NCBI GenBank assembly: GCA_035293945.1
Contig: DATGLV010000011.1
Span: 186,001 to 250,000, forward strand
Origin: VAZQ01 sp035293945
GTDB taxonomy: Bacteria; Pseudomonadota; Alphaproteobacteria; Rhizobiales; Xanthobacteraceae
Direction of reading: 5' to 3'
DNA: 64,000 bases
The notes below the pieces were generated by a model that searched no databases, was not told the DNA's origin, and saw nothing but the letters and a program-made list of their open reading frames with translations. Positions 45,438 to 53,689 of the stretch are shown here, piece after piece (position 1 is the first letter of the stretch; each line of letters opens with the position of its first letter). The position numbers and the translations under genes were made by a program.

Positions 45438-46388
45438 CTAGGCTCGTACCTCCTGACGTTGGAACACGATATAGCTCACGACAAACAGGAGGATCGTTCC
45501 GGCGACCAGCCCCACGATCTGGCCCCACACCACCAACACGCTCTGCAGGAGGGGGATCGGCGCGCCCGGGATCGCACCGCGATCGAGCAGCATGAACCCC
45601 ATCTGGGCGAACATGGATTGTTGCGTCGACCGCAGCGACGGATCGAGGATGATCGAGACGATCTCATTGAACAGCGCGCTGGGCGCTATCCGGCCCAAGA
45701 TTACCTGCGTATTGAGCAGAGAGAGAACGTCATCGGAAGGATTCACAGCACCCGCGACTAGGGGCATCATCAGCGGCCACAGGATGGTCAGGAACAGCCA
45801 CAGTCCCAACGCAACCAGGGCGGCGGTCGCGGCCGAACGGAACACGACCGACAAGAAGAGTGCGAGCGCAAGCCACACGCCCGCATAGGCGATCGTGACC
45901 AGAAGAAACACAAGCGCCCGGCCAATTTCCTCCCCGCCCGGCGGAATCCCGAGCGCGAACAAGCCTATTCCGATCAACAACAGCCACAGTGCGACGAGGC
46001 TAATCGCCATCGTGCCCAGTCCCGCAAGGAACTTTCCGAATAGGAGCGCGTCCCGATAGATCGGCTGCGACAGGACCCGACTGAGCGTGCGCTGATTATG
46101 TTCGCTGTTGACCAGGTCGAAGCCGAGACCGATGGAGACGAGCGGGACCAGGAACGACAAGAGCGACACGAACGGCAAAGGCGTGCCGCGCGTGAACAGG
46201 CGCAGCAGGAGAAACGGGTCTTCCGCAGTCGAATCTTTGATCTGCTGTATCGCTCCGTAAACGGAGACGACCGCAGTGATGGCGATGAGCCATTCGAGCA
46301 CCAGCATGCGCCAGCTGGTGAGATGGTCGGACAGCTCCTTCAGGGTTACGACCCCGAGGCCCTGCCAGGGCGAGCCTTCACGCTGCAT
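45438..46388 (-). CDS. ABC-2 type transporter permease
   Basis: A 316-residue membrane subunit with about six helices. The N-terminal cytoplasmic VTLKELSDHLTSWRMLVLE and the following FVSLLSFLVPLVSIGLGFDLVNSEHNQ region fit the ABC-2/NosY-like permeases. The family exports proteins, lipids or maturation factors, and the substrate here is unknown. Its start overlaps the ATPase gene by 11 bases. It is the third gene of a NEW3-ATPase-permease operon. Confidence 0.87.
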   Translation of the reverse strand: MQREGSPWQGLGVVTLKELSDHLTSWRMLVLEWLIAITAVVSVYGAIQQIKDSTAEDPFLLLRLFTRGTPLPFVSLLSFLVPLVSIGLGFDLVNSEHNQRTLSRVLSQPIYRDALLFGKFLAGLGTMAISLVALWLLLIGIGLFALGIPPGGEEIGRALVFLLVTIAYAGVWLALALFLSVVFRSAATAALVALGLWLFLTILWPLMMPLVAGAVNPSDDVLSLLNTQVILGRIAPSALFNEIVSIILDPSLRSTQQSMFAQMGFMLLDRGAIPGAPIPLLQSVLVVWGQIVGLVAGTILLFVVSYIVFQRQEVRA

Positions 46389-47337
46389 GGCGCGCTCCCT
46401 CGCTCGACGATGACGATTGCTGGAAATAACGCGTATAGATCACCTCGAGGCTCGGTTCCTCAACGGACAAGCGCCGCAGCCGACCACCCGCAGAGACGAC
46501 GGCGGCGGCGGCTTCGGGCCGCACGTCGCCTTCGGCCAGCAGCCGAAAGGTGGTTGGGCTGGTGCTCTCGACACTACGTACCCCGGGCACAGCGGCGAGC
46601 CGGTCGGCCAAGCCGTGACCGTCCGCCTCAATCTCCACATAGCTCGCACCGCCGATGACCTGGCGGCCGAGCTCCGCGACCGTACCCATGAGCACGATCT
46701 TGCCTTGGTTGAACAATGCCACACGGTCGCAAACGCTCTGGACGCGATCGAGCAGATGCGACGACAGGAGCACCGTCACGCCCCGGTGCTTGAGATTGCG
46801 GATGATCTCCAGCAGCTCCAGGGTCGCCTGCGGATCGAGCCCGGAGGTCGGCTCGTCGAGGATCGCGACCTGCGCCTCCTTCATCAGAATTTCGGCAAGC
46901 CCCAGCCGCTGGCGCATGCCGCGCGAGAAGGTCGCGACGCGCTTGTCGGCGACGCCGATCAGGCCGACATGCTCCAGCGATTCCTTGATCTTCTGCTCGC
47001 GTTGATCGGTCGTCAGGCCGATCAGACGCGCCATGTAGCGCATGTTGTCGGCCGCCGTCAGGTTGTCGTAGAAGCCGACCTGGTCCGGCAGATAGCCGAC
47101 CCGGCGCTTGACGGCGAGCGGCTCGCGTACCGGATCGTGGCCGACCACGCGCGCCTTCCCTTCGGTGATATCGCTCAAACCGAGCAACATCAGGATGGTC
47201 GTGGTCTTGCCGGCGCCGTTGGGACCGAGCAGACCGAATATCTCAGCCTGGGCGACCGAAAAGGAAATTCCCTTGACGACCGCGGTCCCGTTGTAGCGCT
47301 TGATGAGGTTTTGCGCCTCGATGAGATTTTCGGTCAT
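46378..47337 (-). CDS. ABC transporter ATP-binding protein
   Basis: A 319-residue nucleotide-binding subunit. Walker A GPNGAGKTT, signature FSRGMRQRLGLA, Walker B VAILDEPTSGLDP and the switch His (LLSSHLL) are all present. The ~90-residue C-terminal extension (VEIEADGHGLADRLAAVPGV...) is typical of ABC-2 exporters of the NosF/CcmA kind. It overlaps both neighbours. Confidence 0.92.
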   Translation of the reverse strand: MTENLIEAQNLIKRYNGTAVVKGISFSVAQAEIFGLLGPNGAGKTTTILMLLGLSDITEGKARVVGHDPVREPLAVKRRVGYLPDQVGFYDNLTAADNMRYMARLIGLTTDQREQKIKESLEHVGLIGVADKRVATFSRGMRQRLGLAEILMKEAQVAILDEPTSGLDPQATLELLEIIRNLKHRGVTVLLSSHLLDRVQSVCDRVALFNQGKIVLMGTVAELGRQVIGGASYVEIEADGHGLADRLAAVPGVRSVESTSPTTFRLLAEGDVRPEAAAAVVSAGGRLRRLSVEEPSLEVIYTRYFQQSSSSSEGARHAA

Positions 47338-48509
47338 CGCCGTCCGAACCTCGCCACGGCGCCCACCATGACAAGGAGGGCCACGCCGATTATGCCGACG
47401 CCGACAATGCCCCAGGTGCTCGAAGTGGCAACCGCGACGCGGAAGGTGGAGGAAGCCGAATCACCGCGCCAATTGGCACGCAGGGTCGCCTGATAGTCCC
47501 CGGCGATGGCCTGCGCGGGCGGTGTGATCGTCGCCTGCACCTCTTTTGTGTCGTTCGGCGCGATCTTGTCGACGGTCTTCGGATCGAAGGTGACCTTCCA
47601 CCCGGTCGGCGCCGTGCCGGAAAGCGAGATGTCCTCCGCAACTGCATCGCCCGAATTGGTGAGCACGATGGGAATGACGGCGTCCTGCCCAGCGGTGGCC
47701 CGTGCGGACAGCACGCCTTCGCGCCCGGCCACATCGATCTTTGGCTGACCGACGACTTCGAGACCCAGATCGGCGGTCACGTTGGCATCCTCGGCCACCG
47801 CGCGCGCCGTCACCTTGTACTTGCCGGCCGCGACCGTGCTCGGCGGGCGCACCTTCAGCTTCACGTCCTTCGACTGTCCGGCATCGATGGGAACCGCGCT
47901 CAGCTCCTGGCTGCCGTATTGCTCGGTGAAGCTCGTATCGAAGTTCTCCGGCGCATCGGCGGCGAGCGCCACGGTTAGCTTCTTGCCGCTGTCGTTCTTG
48001 ATCGACAGCTGATACTCGAAGCTCGATTTTGCGTTCCCACGCAGGTCGGGAAGCTGCGGGGTCATGGTGAGCTTGGCGGGCAAATCCTTGGCCAGCGTCA
48101 CCGCGATCGGCAGTTCGATGCTGGTGCTCGAGCCCTTGGCGGTGACGGTCAAGTTGCTGGTGCCAACCGGGGCGTCCTTGGGCACGTCGAGGCGAAGCTC
48201 AAGAGTGACACTGCCGTTGGTTCCCGGCATTGCGGCGGCAATCGGCTGGCCGCCACCAACGAGCGTCGCAGTCCAGCCAGAAGGCACGCCGGCGACGGAC
48301 AGCGCCAGCCGCTCCGGCGGCAAATCATAATTCTGCAGACGAATGCTGACCGTCGAGGTGGCGCCCGGACGGACGCTGACAGCCGGGTAATCCGTCAGCA
48401 GAAACAATCCTTTGACGTCATTCTTTGGCGTGTCCTGCGCACTCACAAAGCCGCAGGGTGCAAGCAAAGAAAGAACAACCGTAAATAGGGCGATAGCGCG
48501 ATATCGCAT
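47334..48509 (-). CDS. secreted NEW3-domain protein linked to ABC-2 exporter
   Basis: 391 residues. Signal peptide ~1-26 (ending CGFVSAQ). The mature part consists of three or four Ig-like beta domains, including a clear NEW3 domain (IPIVLTNSGDAVAEDISLSGTA...GWKVTFDP). A C-terminal transmembrane helix (~364-386) and a short basic tail anchor it. It would sit on the periplasmic side of the membrane, next to the transporter encoded downstream, with which it overlaps by ATGA. The ATG at 48509 was preferred to one at 48644. Confidence 0.85.
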   Translation of the reverse strand: MRYRAIALFTVVLSLLAPCGFVSAQDTPKNDVKGLFLLTDYPAVSVRPGATSTVSIRLQNYDLPPERLALSVAGVPSGWTATLVGGGQPIAAAMPGTNGSVTLELRLDVPKDAPVGTSNLTVTAKGSSTSIELPIAVTLAKDLPAKLTMTPQLPDLRGNAKSSFEYQLSIKNDSGKKLTVALAADAPENFDTSFTEQYGSQELSAVPIDAGQSKDVKLKVRPPSTVAAGKYKVTARAVAEDANVTADLGLEVVGQPKIDVAGREGVLSARATAGQDAVIPIVLTNSGDAVAEDISLSGTAPTGWKVTFDPKTVDKIAPNDTKEVQATITPPAQAIAGDYQATLRANWRGDSASSTFRVAVATSSTWGIVGVGIIGVALLVMVGAVARFGRR

Positions 48510-48696
48510 GACGACAGCTCCGGCAGCAGGAAGAATTCCCGCGGTTAGAATGACTCCCCTCCTCGCGACCCCCTGGGATCGGGGTGGCGGGACGCGCGCA
48601 TTTTTTTTCGTTCGCGCGGCGAAATCAATACACATCCCCGACACTCTTGGCGAGGTTCGGGAAGGAACAAATAGTCACACCTGCGGGAAGACGGCT

Positions 48697-49350
48697 TCAA
48701 TCCACGTCGTACTGGGGCAGGATCCATGGTTCCTGCAAAGCAGCCGCGCACCATTCGCCCCACGCCGGCAGCGCCATCATGGCGTCCATGTAGGCGCGCG
48801 TCTCGCGCCCGACTTCAACGGCGTAGGTGTGAAAACGGGAGACCACAGGCGCGTACATCGCATCGGCAGCACCGAAGGCTCCGAACAGAAACGGCCCTCC
48901 GCGACCGAAGCGAGCCCTGCAGTCGGACCACATCGCGTCGATCCGACTGATATTGTCGACGACTTCCGCGGTCGGCTTACGATGTCTGATCGCGCGGCGA
49001 AGGTTCATCGGGTAGTGCTGGCGCAACGGAGAGAAGCCGGCATGCATCTCGGCGGCAATCGAGCGCGCATGCGCGCGTGCGCTCTCATCAGCCGGCCACA
49101 GGCCCGCTTGCGGATGTTTCTCGGCCAGATGTTCGAGGATCGCAAGCGATTCCCAGACGTGGTTCTCGCCGTCGATCAAGCACGGAACCTTGCCGGTGGG
49201 AGAGATCGCACGGACGCGTTCGCGAAAGTTCGCGGCGTCGAGCGAGATCACCTCCTCGGCGAACGGGATGCCGGCGACCTTCATGGCGAGCCATGGCCGG
49301 AACGACCACGACGAATAGCTCTTGTTGCCGATGAGAAGAAAGAGACCCAT
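48697..49350 (-). CDS. glutathione S-transferase family protein
   Basis: A 217-residue thioredoxin-fold/helical two-domain protein. The N-terminal GNKSYSSWSFRPWLAMK carries the probable catalytic Ser. SPTGKVPCLIDG holds the cis-Pro, and ESLAILEHLAE the glutathione-binding Glu-Ser. The C-terminal domain ends in PAWGEWCAAAL. Substrate is unknown. Confidence 0.88.
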   Translation of the reverse strand: MGLFLLIGNKSYSSWSFRPWLAMKVAGIPFAEEVISLDAANFRERVRAISPTGKVPCLIDGENHVWESLAILEHLAEKHPQAGLWPADESARAHARSIAAEMHAGFSPLRQHYPMNLRRAIRHRKPTAEVVDNISRIDAMWSDCRARFGRGGPFLFGAFGAADAMYAPVVSRFHTYAVEVGRETRAYMDAMMALPAWGEWCAAALQEPWILPQYDVD

Positions 49351-49423
49351 GGCGTCGGTCCTGTGATGATTGACCGGACTCGATTAAGCGATGTGCAAGC
49401 GGCGTCAAGCGCGCTCGATTGCA

Positions 49424-49591
49424 TCAGGACAGGCTCAGCGCTACTGCAAGTCCCGACGCCAGCAGCGCCGCAGCGGCGGCAAACAAGGTCACGGCTGCGG
49501 CAGCCAATCTCGCCCGACGGTGAGCCGCCGGATTGTCGTGAGCGGCCGCAGCCGTGGAATCGGATTGGGACACTCGGTCATCGCCACGCAT
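49424..49591 (-). CDS. 55-residue single-helix membrane protein
   Basis: Too short for routine gene calling. It begins MRGDDRVSQSDSTAAAAH and has one hydrophobic Ala/Leu-rich helix (~31-53, VTLFAAAAALLASGLAVA), ending at TGA at 49424. A GGAGGG site lies 8 bases before the ATG. A TTAA-N7-TTAG element sits ~53 bases upstream. Basic residues (HRRARL) before the helix predict an N-in topology. The function is unknown, and it could be non-coding. Confidence 0.55.
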   Translation of the reverse strand: MRGDDRVSQSDSTAAAAHDNPAAHRRARLAAAAVTLFAAAAALLASGLAVALSLS

Positions 49592-49643
49592 CGAAAGTAC
49601 CCTCCAGCCAAGCCGGGTAGGCCCGATCGGTGCGACAGTATGG

Positions 49644-49658
49644 TTAACAATTCTTTAG
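49644..49658 (-). promoter_or_regulatory. near-consensus CtrA-type box
   Basis: TTAA (49644-49647), seven bases, then TTAG (49655-49658), against the CtrA consensus TTAA-N7-TTAA. It lies 53 bases upstream of the 55-residue membrane protein and overlaps the end of the ydcF-like gene. Confidence 0.35.
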
Positions 49659-50461
49659 GATCGCGGCTCCGGCCCAGGGAAGATCGTGTCGATCCGCCCG
49701 GTCAACCAATAAATCAGCAGCCCAACCCACTCGTGTGCGGCGGTGTCGCTGCGTTCGATACCGCGGCCGAGCGACTCGAAGGGGCGCAATGCATCACCGG
49801 GGCCGCGCGTGCGCCAATCTACCGGATAGGCTTCGACCGGAAAGCCGGCGGCGCGGAAGACCCCGATTGCACGTGGCATGTGGTATGCGGACGTGACCAG
49901 AAGCCAACGCTCACCTGGTTGCGGCATAGCAAGAAGCCGGGAGAAGACCGCGTTCTCTACGGTGTTGCGCGACTGCTCCTCGGCGATGATGCGCTCTGGC
50001 CGAACTCCCAGGCTTTCGAAAATGCGTACGGCCGAGACCGCCTCGCTGCCACTACGAAAAAACAATGCGTTCGAGCCGCCCGAATAGACGATGCGCGCCT
50101 GGGGATAGCGCCGCGCCAAGGCGGCCGCAGCAGTGACGCGCTCGGCTGCCTTGTCGAGCGCGACGGTGTCGCGCGCCACCGATATGTCGGGGATGATCGC
50201 GCCGCCTAAAACGACGATTCCATCGGGGGCACGCCCCGCGTCGTTCCAAGCCGGAAAGCGCTGCTCGAGCGGAAGGATAAGCATATTGCCGAGCGGCGAG
50301 AGTCCGAGCAGCGCAAGCCCGATCAGGCTTGCGACCGCTAGACGCCGGCCGAAGCGGGCCAAGCGCGTTGCCATGAGCAGGACGCCCAAAAACCCGAGCA
50401 CGATGACCAGATTGGAAGCGGTGGCGAAGAAGCCGAATAGCTTTGAGAGGACGAAGAACAT
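49655..50461 (-). CDS. YdcF family (DUF218) membrane protein
   Basis: 268 residues: two N-terminal transmembrane helices (~11-31, ~41-60), then a Rossmann-like DUF218 domain with DGIVVLGGAI, RIVYSGGSNAL, EEQSRNTVENAVFS and LLVTSAYHMPRA. Related proteins are implicated in envelope polymer metabolism (SanA/ElyC-like), but the reaction is unknown. The gene is separate from the rraA-like gene by 24 bases and could share its transcript. Confidence 0.87.
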   Translation of the reverse strand: MFFVLSKLFGFFATASNLVIVLGFLGVLLMATRLARFGRRLAVASLIGLALLGLSPLGNMLILPLEQRFPAWNDAGRAPDGIVVLGGAIIPDISVARDTVALDKAAERVTAAAALARRYPQARIVYSGGSNALFFRSGSEAVSAVRIFESLGVRPERIIAEEQSRNTVENAVFSRLLAMPQPGERWLLVTSAYHMPRAIGVFRAAGFPVEAYPVDWRTRGPGDALRPFESLGRGIERSDTAAHEWVGLLIYWLTGRIDTIFPGPEPRS

Positions 50462-50485
50462 CGCGGCCAGCGCCCCGCACGAGCG

Positions 50486-51184
50486 TCAAAGCCGTTGCTT
50501 CTTCCAAGCCTCGTAGCGCGTCTTGGTCTCTTCGTTCATCGGATAGAGGCCCGGAAGCTTTGCACCCTTCTCGACCTCGCTGACGATGTAGCTCTCCATG
50601 AGCTCGTGCTCGACGCCTTCGGTCACCACGAACTCCAACAGATTCTCTGGAATGACGACGGCACCGTCCTGGTCGGCAACGATGAAATCGCCGGGAAAAA
50701 TCGCGCAGCCGCCGCAGGCGATCGGCTCCTGCCATCCTACGAAAGTGAGGCCGTGGACCGAAGCGGGCGCGGCGACGCCGGCGCACCAGACCGGCAACGC
50801 GCTCGCGAGCACTCCGGCCTTATCGCGGATCACGCCGTCGGTGACGAGAGCCGTTACACCCCGTCGCACCATCCGCATGGTGAGGATGTCGCCGAAAATG
50901 CCGGCCGTGGTGACCCCCATGGCGTCCGCAACCGCGATGCAGCCTGCAGGCATTTCCTCGATCGCGCCGCGAGTGGAGATCGGCTTCGCCCAGCTTTCCG
51001 GCGTGGCGAGGTCCTCGCGCACCGGCACGAAACGCAGCGTGAAAGCAGGGCCGGCCAGGCGCTCGCCCGATTGCAGCGGCATCGGGCCTTTCATCCAGCT
51101 GTGCCGGATGCCTTTCTTCAAGAGCATCGTGCAGATTGTGCCGGTCGTGATGTGACGAAGTGCTTCCGACAGCGCTTGTGTCAT
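50486..51184 (-). CDS. RraA-like family protein
   Basis: A 232-residue protein of the RraA/HMG-aldolase-like fold, sometimes annotated as dimethylmenaquinone methyltransferase. GIFGDILTMRMVRRGVTALVTDGVIRD contains the conserved Gly-Asp and Arg-Asp that in relatives bind a metal and pyruvate, so an aldolase or decarboxylase activity is possible. The ATG at 51184 overlaps the queC stop (ATGA). Position 71 onward of the longer frame is the family start. Confidence 0.8.
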   Translation of the reverse strand: MTQALSEALRHITTGTICTMLLKKGIRHSWMKGPMPLQSGERLAGPAFTLRFVPVREDLATPESWAKPISTRGAIEEMPAGCIAVADAMGVTTAGIFGDILTMRMVRRGVTALVTDGVIRDKAGVLASALPVWCAGVAAPASVHGLTFVGWQEPIACGGCAIFPGDFIVADQDGAVVIPENLLEFVVTEGVEHELMESYIVSEVEKGAKLPGLYPMNEETKTRYEAWKKQRL

Positions 51185-51912
51185 CGCACGATCTCCCCCC
51201 CGGTTTTCCATTTGGCAAATCCATCCGCCCGCAGCCGGCAGGCCGGGCACGCAGCGCAGCCATAGCCCCATTCGTGGCGTTGCGAGCGGTCGCCGAGATA
51301 GCAGGTGTGTGTCTCCTCGACCAGCAAATCGATGAAGGCTTGCCCGCCGAGATCGTTTGCCAGCGCAAAGGTCGCGGCTTTGTCGATCCACATCAGGGGA
51401 GTATGGATAACGAATCGGCGCTCCATACCGAGATTGAGCGCGAGCTGCATGGCCTTGATCGTGTCGTCGCGGCAGTCGGGGTAACCCGAATAATCGGTCT
51501 CACACATGCCGGCGACGAGATGCTTGGCGCCGCGCCGGTAGGCCACCGCCCCGGCAAAGGCGAAGAAAATGAGATTGCGGCCCGGCACGAAAGTGGTGGG
51601 CAACCGGTTGTCCGCAATCTCAACCGCAATGTCGCGCGTGAGCGCCGTATGGGAAATTGCGGAAAGCGCCTCGAGTCCGACCAGGTGATCTTCACCGAGG
51701 CGCTCGGACCATTCCGGGCGCAGCGCCGTGATGCGGCCGCGCACGCGCACGCGCGCATCAAGCTCGACCCGATGGCGCTGCCCGTAATCGAACCCGATCG
51801 TCTCGACGCGGCCGAAGCGGGCGAGCGCCCAGGCAAGGCAGACGGTTGAGTCCTGGCCGCCGGAGAACAGCACGATCGCGGCGTCCGCTATCAGTCCAGG
51901 TACTAATCCCAC
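51181..51912 (-). CDS. queC: 7-cyano-7-deazaguanine synthase QueC
   Basis: A 243-residue adenine-nucleotide-alpha-hydrolase enzyme that converts carboxy-deazaguanine to preQ0 in queuosine synthesis. The ATP-binding P-loop is LFSGGQDST (15-23). Zinc cysteines are 204, 219, 222 and 225 (GCAACPAC). The GTG start overlaps the aldo/keto reductase stop by ten bases. queD, queE and queF are not in the window. Confidence 0.93.
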   Translation of the reverse strand: MGLVPGLIADAAIVLFSGGQDSTVCLAWALARFGRVETIGFDYGQRHRVELDARVRVRGRITALRPEWSERLGEDHLVGLEALSAISHTALTRDIAVEIADNRLPTTFVPGRNLIFFAFAGAVAYRRGAKHLVAGMCETDYSGYPDCRDDTIKAMQLALNLGMERRFVIHTPLMWIDKAATFALANDLGGQAFIDLLVEETHTCYLGDRSQRHEWGYGCAACPACRLRADGFAKWKTGGEIVR

Positions 51913-52748
51913 TTTGGGGATCCGGAATAGGCGTAGTCGACAATGCGGCCGTCGCGGTGCGCCAGCGCGTGGATTTCGGCCATTTCAGCTGCCGACAGCT
52001 CGAAATCGAAGATTTCGCAATTTTCCGACAAGTGCTGAACACTGCCGGAGCGCGGGATGACCACAATGCCTTGCTGTACCAGGTAGCGCAGCGAAACCTG
52101 TGCGGCGCTCTTGCCGTGGGCCGCTCCGACGCGGGTAAGCACCTCGTTGTTCTTGGCGCTGCCGCGGGCGATCGGACTATAGGCGACGACCGCCATGCCA
52201 TGCGCTCGACAGGAGCTAATGACCTTCGATTGATCGAGGAACGGATGCATCTCGATCTGGTTGCAGACGAGCGGCTCACGGGCAAGCCGGTTCGCCTCAT
52301 CGAGCAGCGCCACGGTGAAGTTGGAGACGCCGATATGGCGCGCAAGACCGCTTTCTTTGACCTTGCACAGCGCCCCCAGCGTCTCGGCGAGCGGGATCTG
52401 GGGGTTTGGCCAATGCAGCAGCAGCAAGTCGACCGCCGTCACGCGCAAGCGCGCAAGACTGGCCTTGGCGGCACGCTCAAGCTCGTGCGGAGCAAAATGC
52501 GAAGGCCACACCTTGGTGGTGACGAAGACTTGGTCGCGCGGCACTGCAGATGCGCGCAGCCCCTGGCCGACCTCGCGTTCGTTGTCGTACATCTCCGCCG
52601 TATCGACGTGTCGATAGCCGAGCCGCAGCGCCTGCTCGACCACGCGCGCGCAGGCACGTCCGCGCAACTCCCAAGTACCAAGACCCAGAAGCGGGATGCG
52701 CGCGCCCTTCGCCTCGACAGCCTGCGTCGGCAGTTCCGGTGAAGTCAT
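51903..52748 (-). CDS. aldo/keto reductase
   Basis: A 281-residue NADPH-dependent oxidoreductase (TIM barrel). The catalytic tetrad is Asp49, Tyr54, Lys79 and His112 (HVDTAEMYDNE, TTKVW, LLHWP). The C-terminal PRSGSVQHLSEN binds the cofactor phosphate. It resembles the DkgA/DkgB subgroup, which reduce methylglyoxal and 2,5-diketo-gluconate. It is first in an overlapping string with queC and the rraA-like gene. Confidence 0.9.
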   Translation of the reverse strand: MTSPELPTQAVEAKGARIPLLGLGTWELRGRACARVVEQALRLGYRHVDTAEMYDNEREVGQGLRASAVPRDQVFVTTKVWPSHFAPHELERAAKASLARLRVTAVDLLLLHWPNPQIPLAETLGALCKVKESGLARHIGVSNFTVALLDEANRLAREPLVCNQIEMHPFLDQSKVISSCRAHGMAVVAYSPIARGSAKNNEVLTRVGAAHGKSAAQVSLRYLVQQGIVVIPRSGSVQHLSENCEIFDFELSAAEMAEIHALAHRDGRIVDYAYSGSPKWD

Positions 52749-52805
52749 GATTGCAAGCTTACGGCGCTTCCAGCCGAACTGGAACCCGCATTTCGCCTTT
52801 GGACC

Positions 52806-53198
52806 CTAACGTTCTGTCTTGCCGCTGTTGAGGACCGCGAAGGCCACTTGCGGCGCCTGATCGATCACCTTCAAGAGTGCGCGTGCCGGCCCGCGCGGGG
52901 AGCGCTTGCCCTGCTCCCAATTGCGCACGGTCTCGATCGGCACGCCAATGCGGGCGGCGAACTCTGCCTGCGTAAGTTTGGCACGTGCGCGAATGCCCCT
53001 GGCATAGACGGCATCGCTCGCCTGACCGCGGCCGGCGCGGGGACCTGCGGCATCCTGGACTACCATGGTCGGGGGGGCGATTGGAGGAGCCGCCAACGGA
53101 GCTGCCAACCCCGCAACCGCGCGCGCAATTGCTCGCTCGGTTCCGTCAGCGAGGACCTCGACCAAGCGGCCGTCGGCTTTCAGTCTCACCCGCATCAT
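52806..53198 (-). CDS. XRE/HigA-type helix-turn-helix protein
   Basis: 130 residues. The N-terminal ~25 residues (MMRVRLKADGRLVEVLADG) form a small beta unit. A helix-turn-helix domain lies at ~68-125 with LTQAEFAARIGVPIETVRNWEQGKRSP, as in HigA/NadS-type antitoxins and regulators. No toxin gene is adjacent on either side, so a solitary regulator is more likely. The ATG at 53198 (or 53195) fits; the longer frame is basic and unrelated. Confidence 0.8.
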   Translation of the reverse strand: MMRVRLKADGRLVEVLADGTERAIARAVAGLAAPLAAPPIAPPTMVVQDAAGPRAGRGQASDAVYARGIRARAKLTQAEFAARIGVPIETVRNWEQGKRSPRGPARALLKVIDQAPQVAFAVLNSGKTER

Positions 53199-53623
53199 GG
53201 CGCTGTTAGGCGTAATTGATTCCCTTCGATCGGCCAAGCGATGCGTGCGCCCGTGCGCAAAGTCATACGGCGGCGTGCAGCGGGGCCCGCCCGTTGGCGA
53301 GCAGCATGAAAAATCCCCCGCCAGACCCTTTGGCGGGAAGCGGCTGCGCGGCGCCTTGCCGCGGAGCCGGGCAAAGGCGGTCGGCCTCATAGCGGCCGAG
53401 CAAGTACCTGGAAAAAGGGCAGAATCGGGCCCACCTGCGACATTCTCGCCACACTGATCAATTATTCAGCCTGCCAAGGTCGGTTAAGGCGCCGTTAATT
53501 TGGCCCTCGATAGTGTTTCGCTACAACCGTGTCGGTACATTACCGACCAAGAATCGATTTGCGTAGCTCGTCAAAGAGCTGAATCTTCAAAGGAGCGGAA
53601 GGAGCGTTAAAGAAGGACGCAGG
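53199..53623. other. intergenic, divergent promoter region
   Basis: About 425 bases between the HTH gene and the repeats ahead of the deacetylase gene. It contains a hairpin (CCCGCCA at ~53320 with TGGCGGG at ~53334) and the CtrA-type box at 53484-53498. No gene was seen. Confidence 0.45.
53484..53498 (+). promoter_or_regulatory. perfect CtrA-type box
   Basis: TTAA-GGCGCCG-TTAA, an exact TTAA-N7-TTAA match to the binding site of the cell-cycle regulator CtrA. It lies 192 bases upstream of the polysaccharide deacetylase start. The spacer GGCGCC is itself palindromic. Confidence 0.6.
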
Positions 53624-53673
53624 AGAACCTGAAGCTCATAGAAGAACCTGAGAAGAACCTGAAGCTCATAGAA
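53624..53673 (+). repeat. 30-base-period direct repeat in the deacetylase leader
   Basis: A 20-base unit starting AGAACCTGAAGCTC is found at 53624-53643 and again at 53654-53673. A partial copy (GAAGAACCTGAG) lies between. It ends 16 bases before the GTG start. Confidence 0.85.
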
Positions 53674-53689
53674 CAAAGGTCGCGCCAAA

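Noticed and set aside
48412..49620. 402-residue plus-strand frame opposite the GST gene
   Set aside because: Shadow of the GST gene; no domain and no ribosome site.
53600..53680. CRISPR-like array before the deacetylase gene
   Set aside because: There are only two copies of a 20-base unit with a 10-base gap that is itself derived from the unit. This is a tandem duplication.
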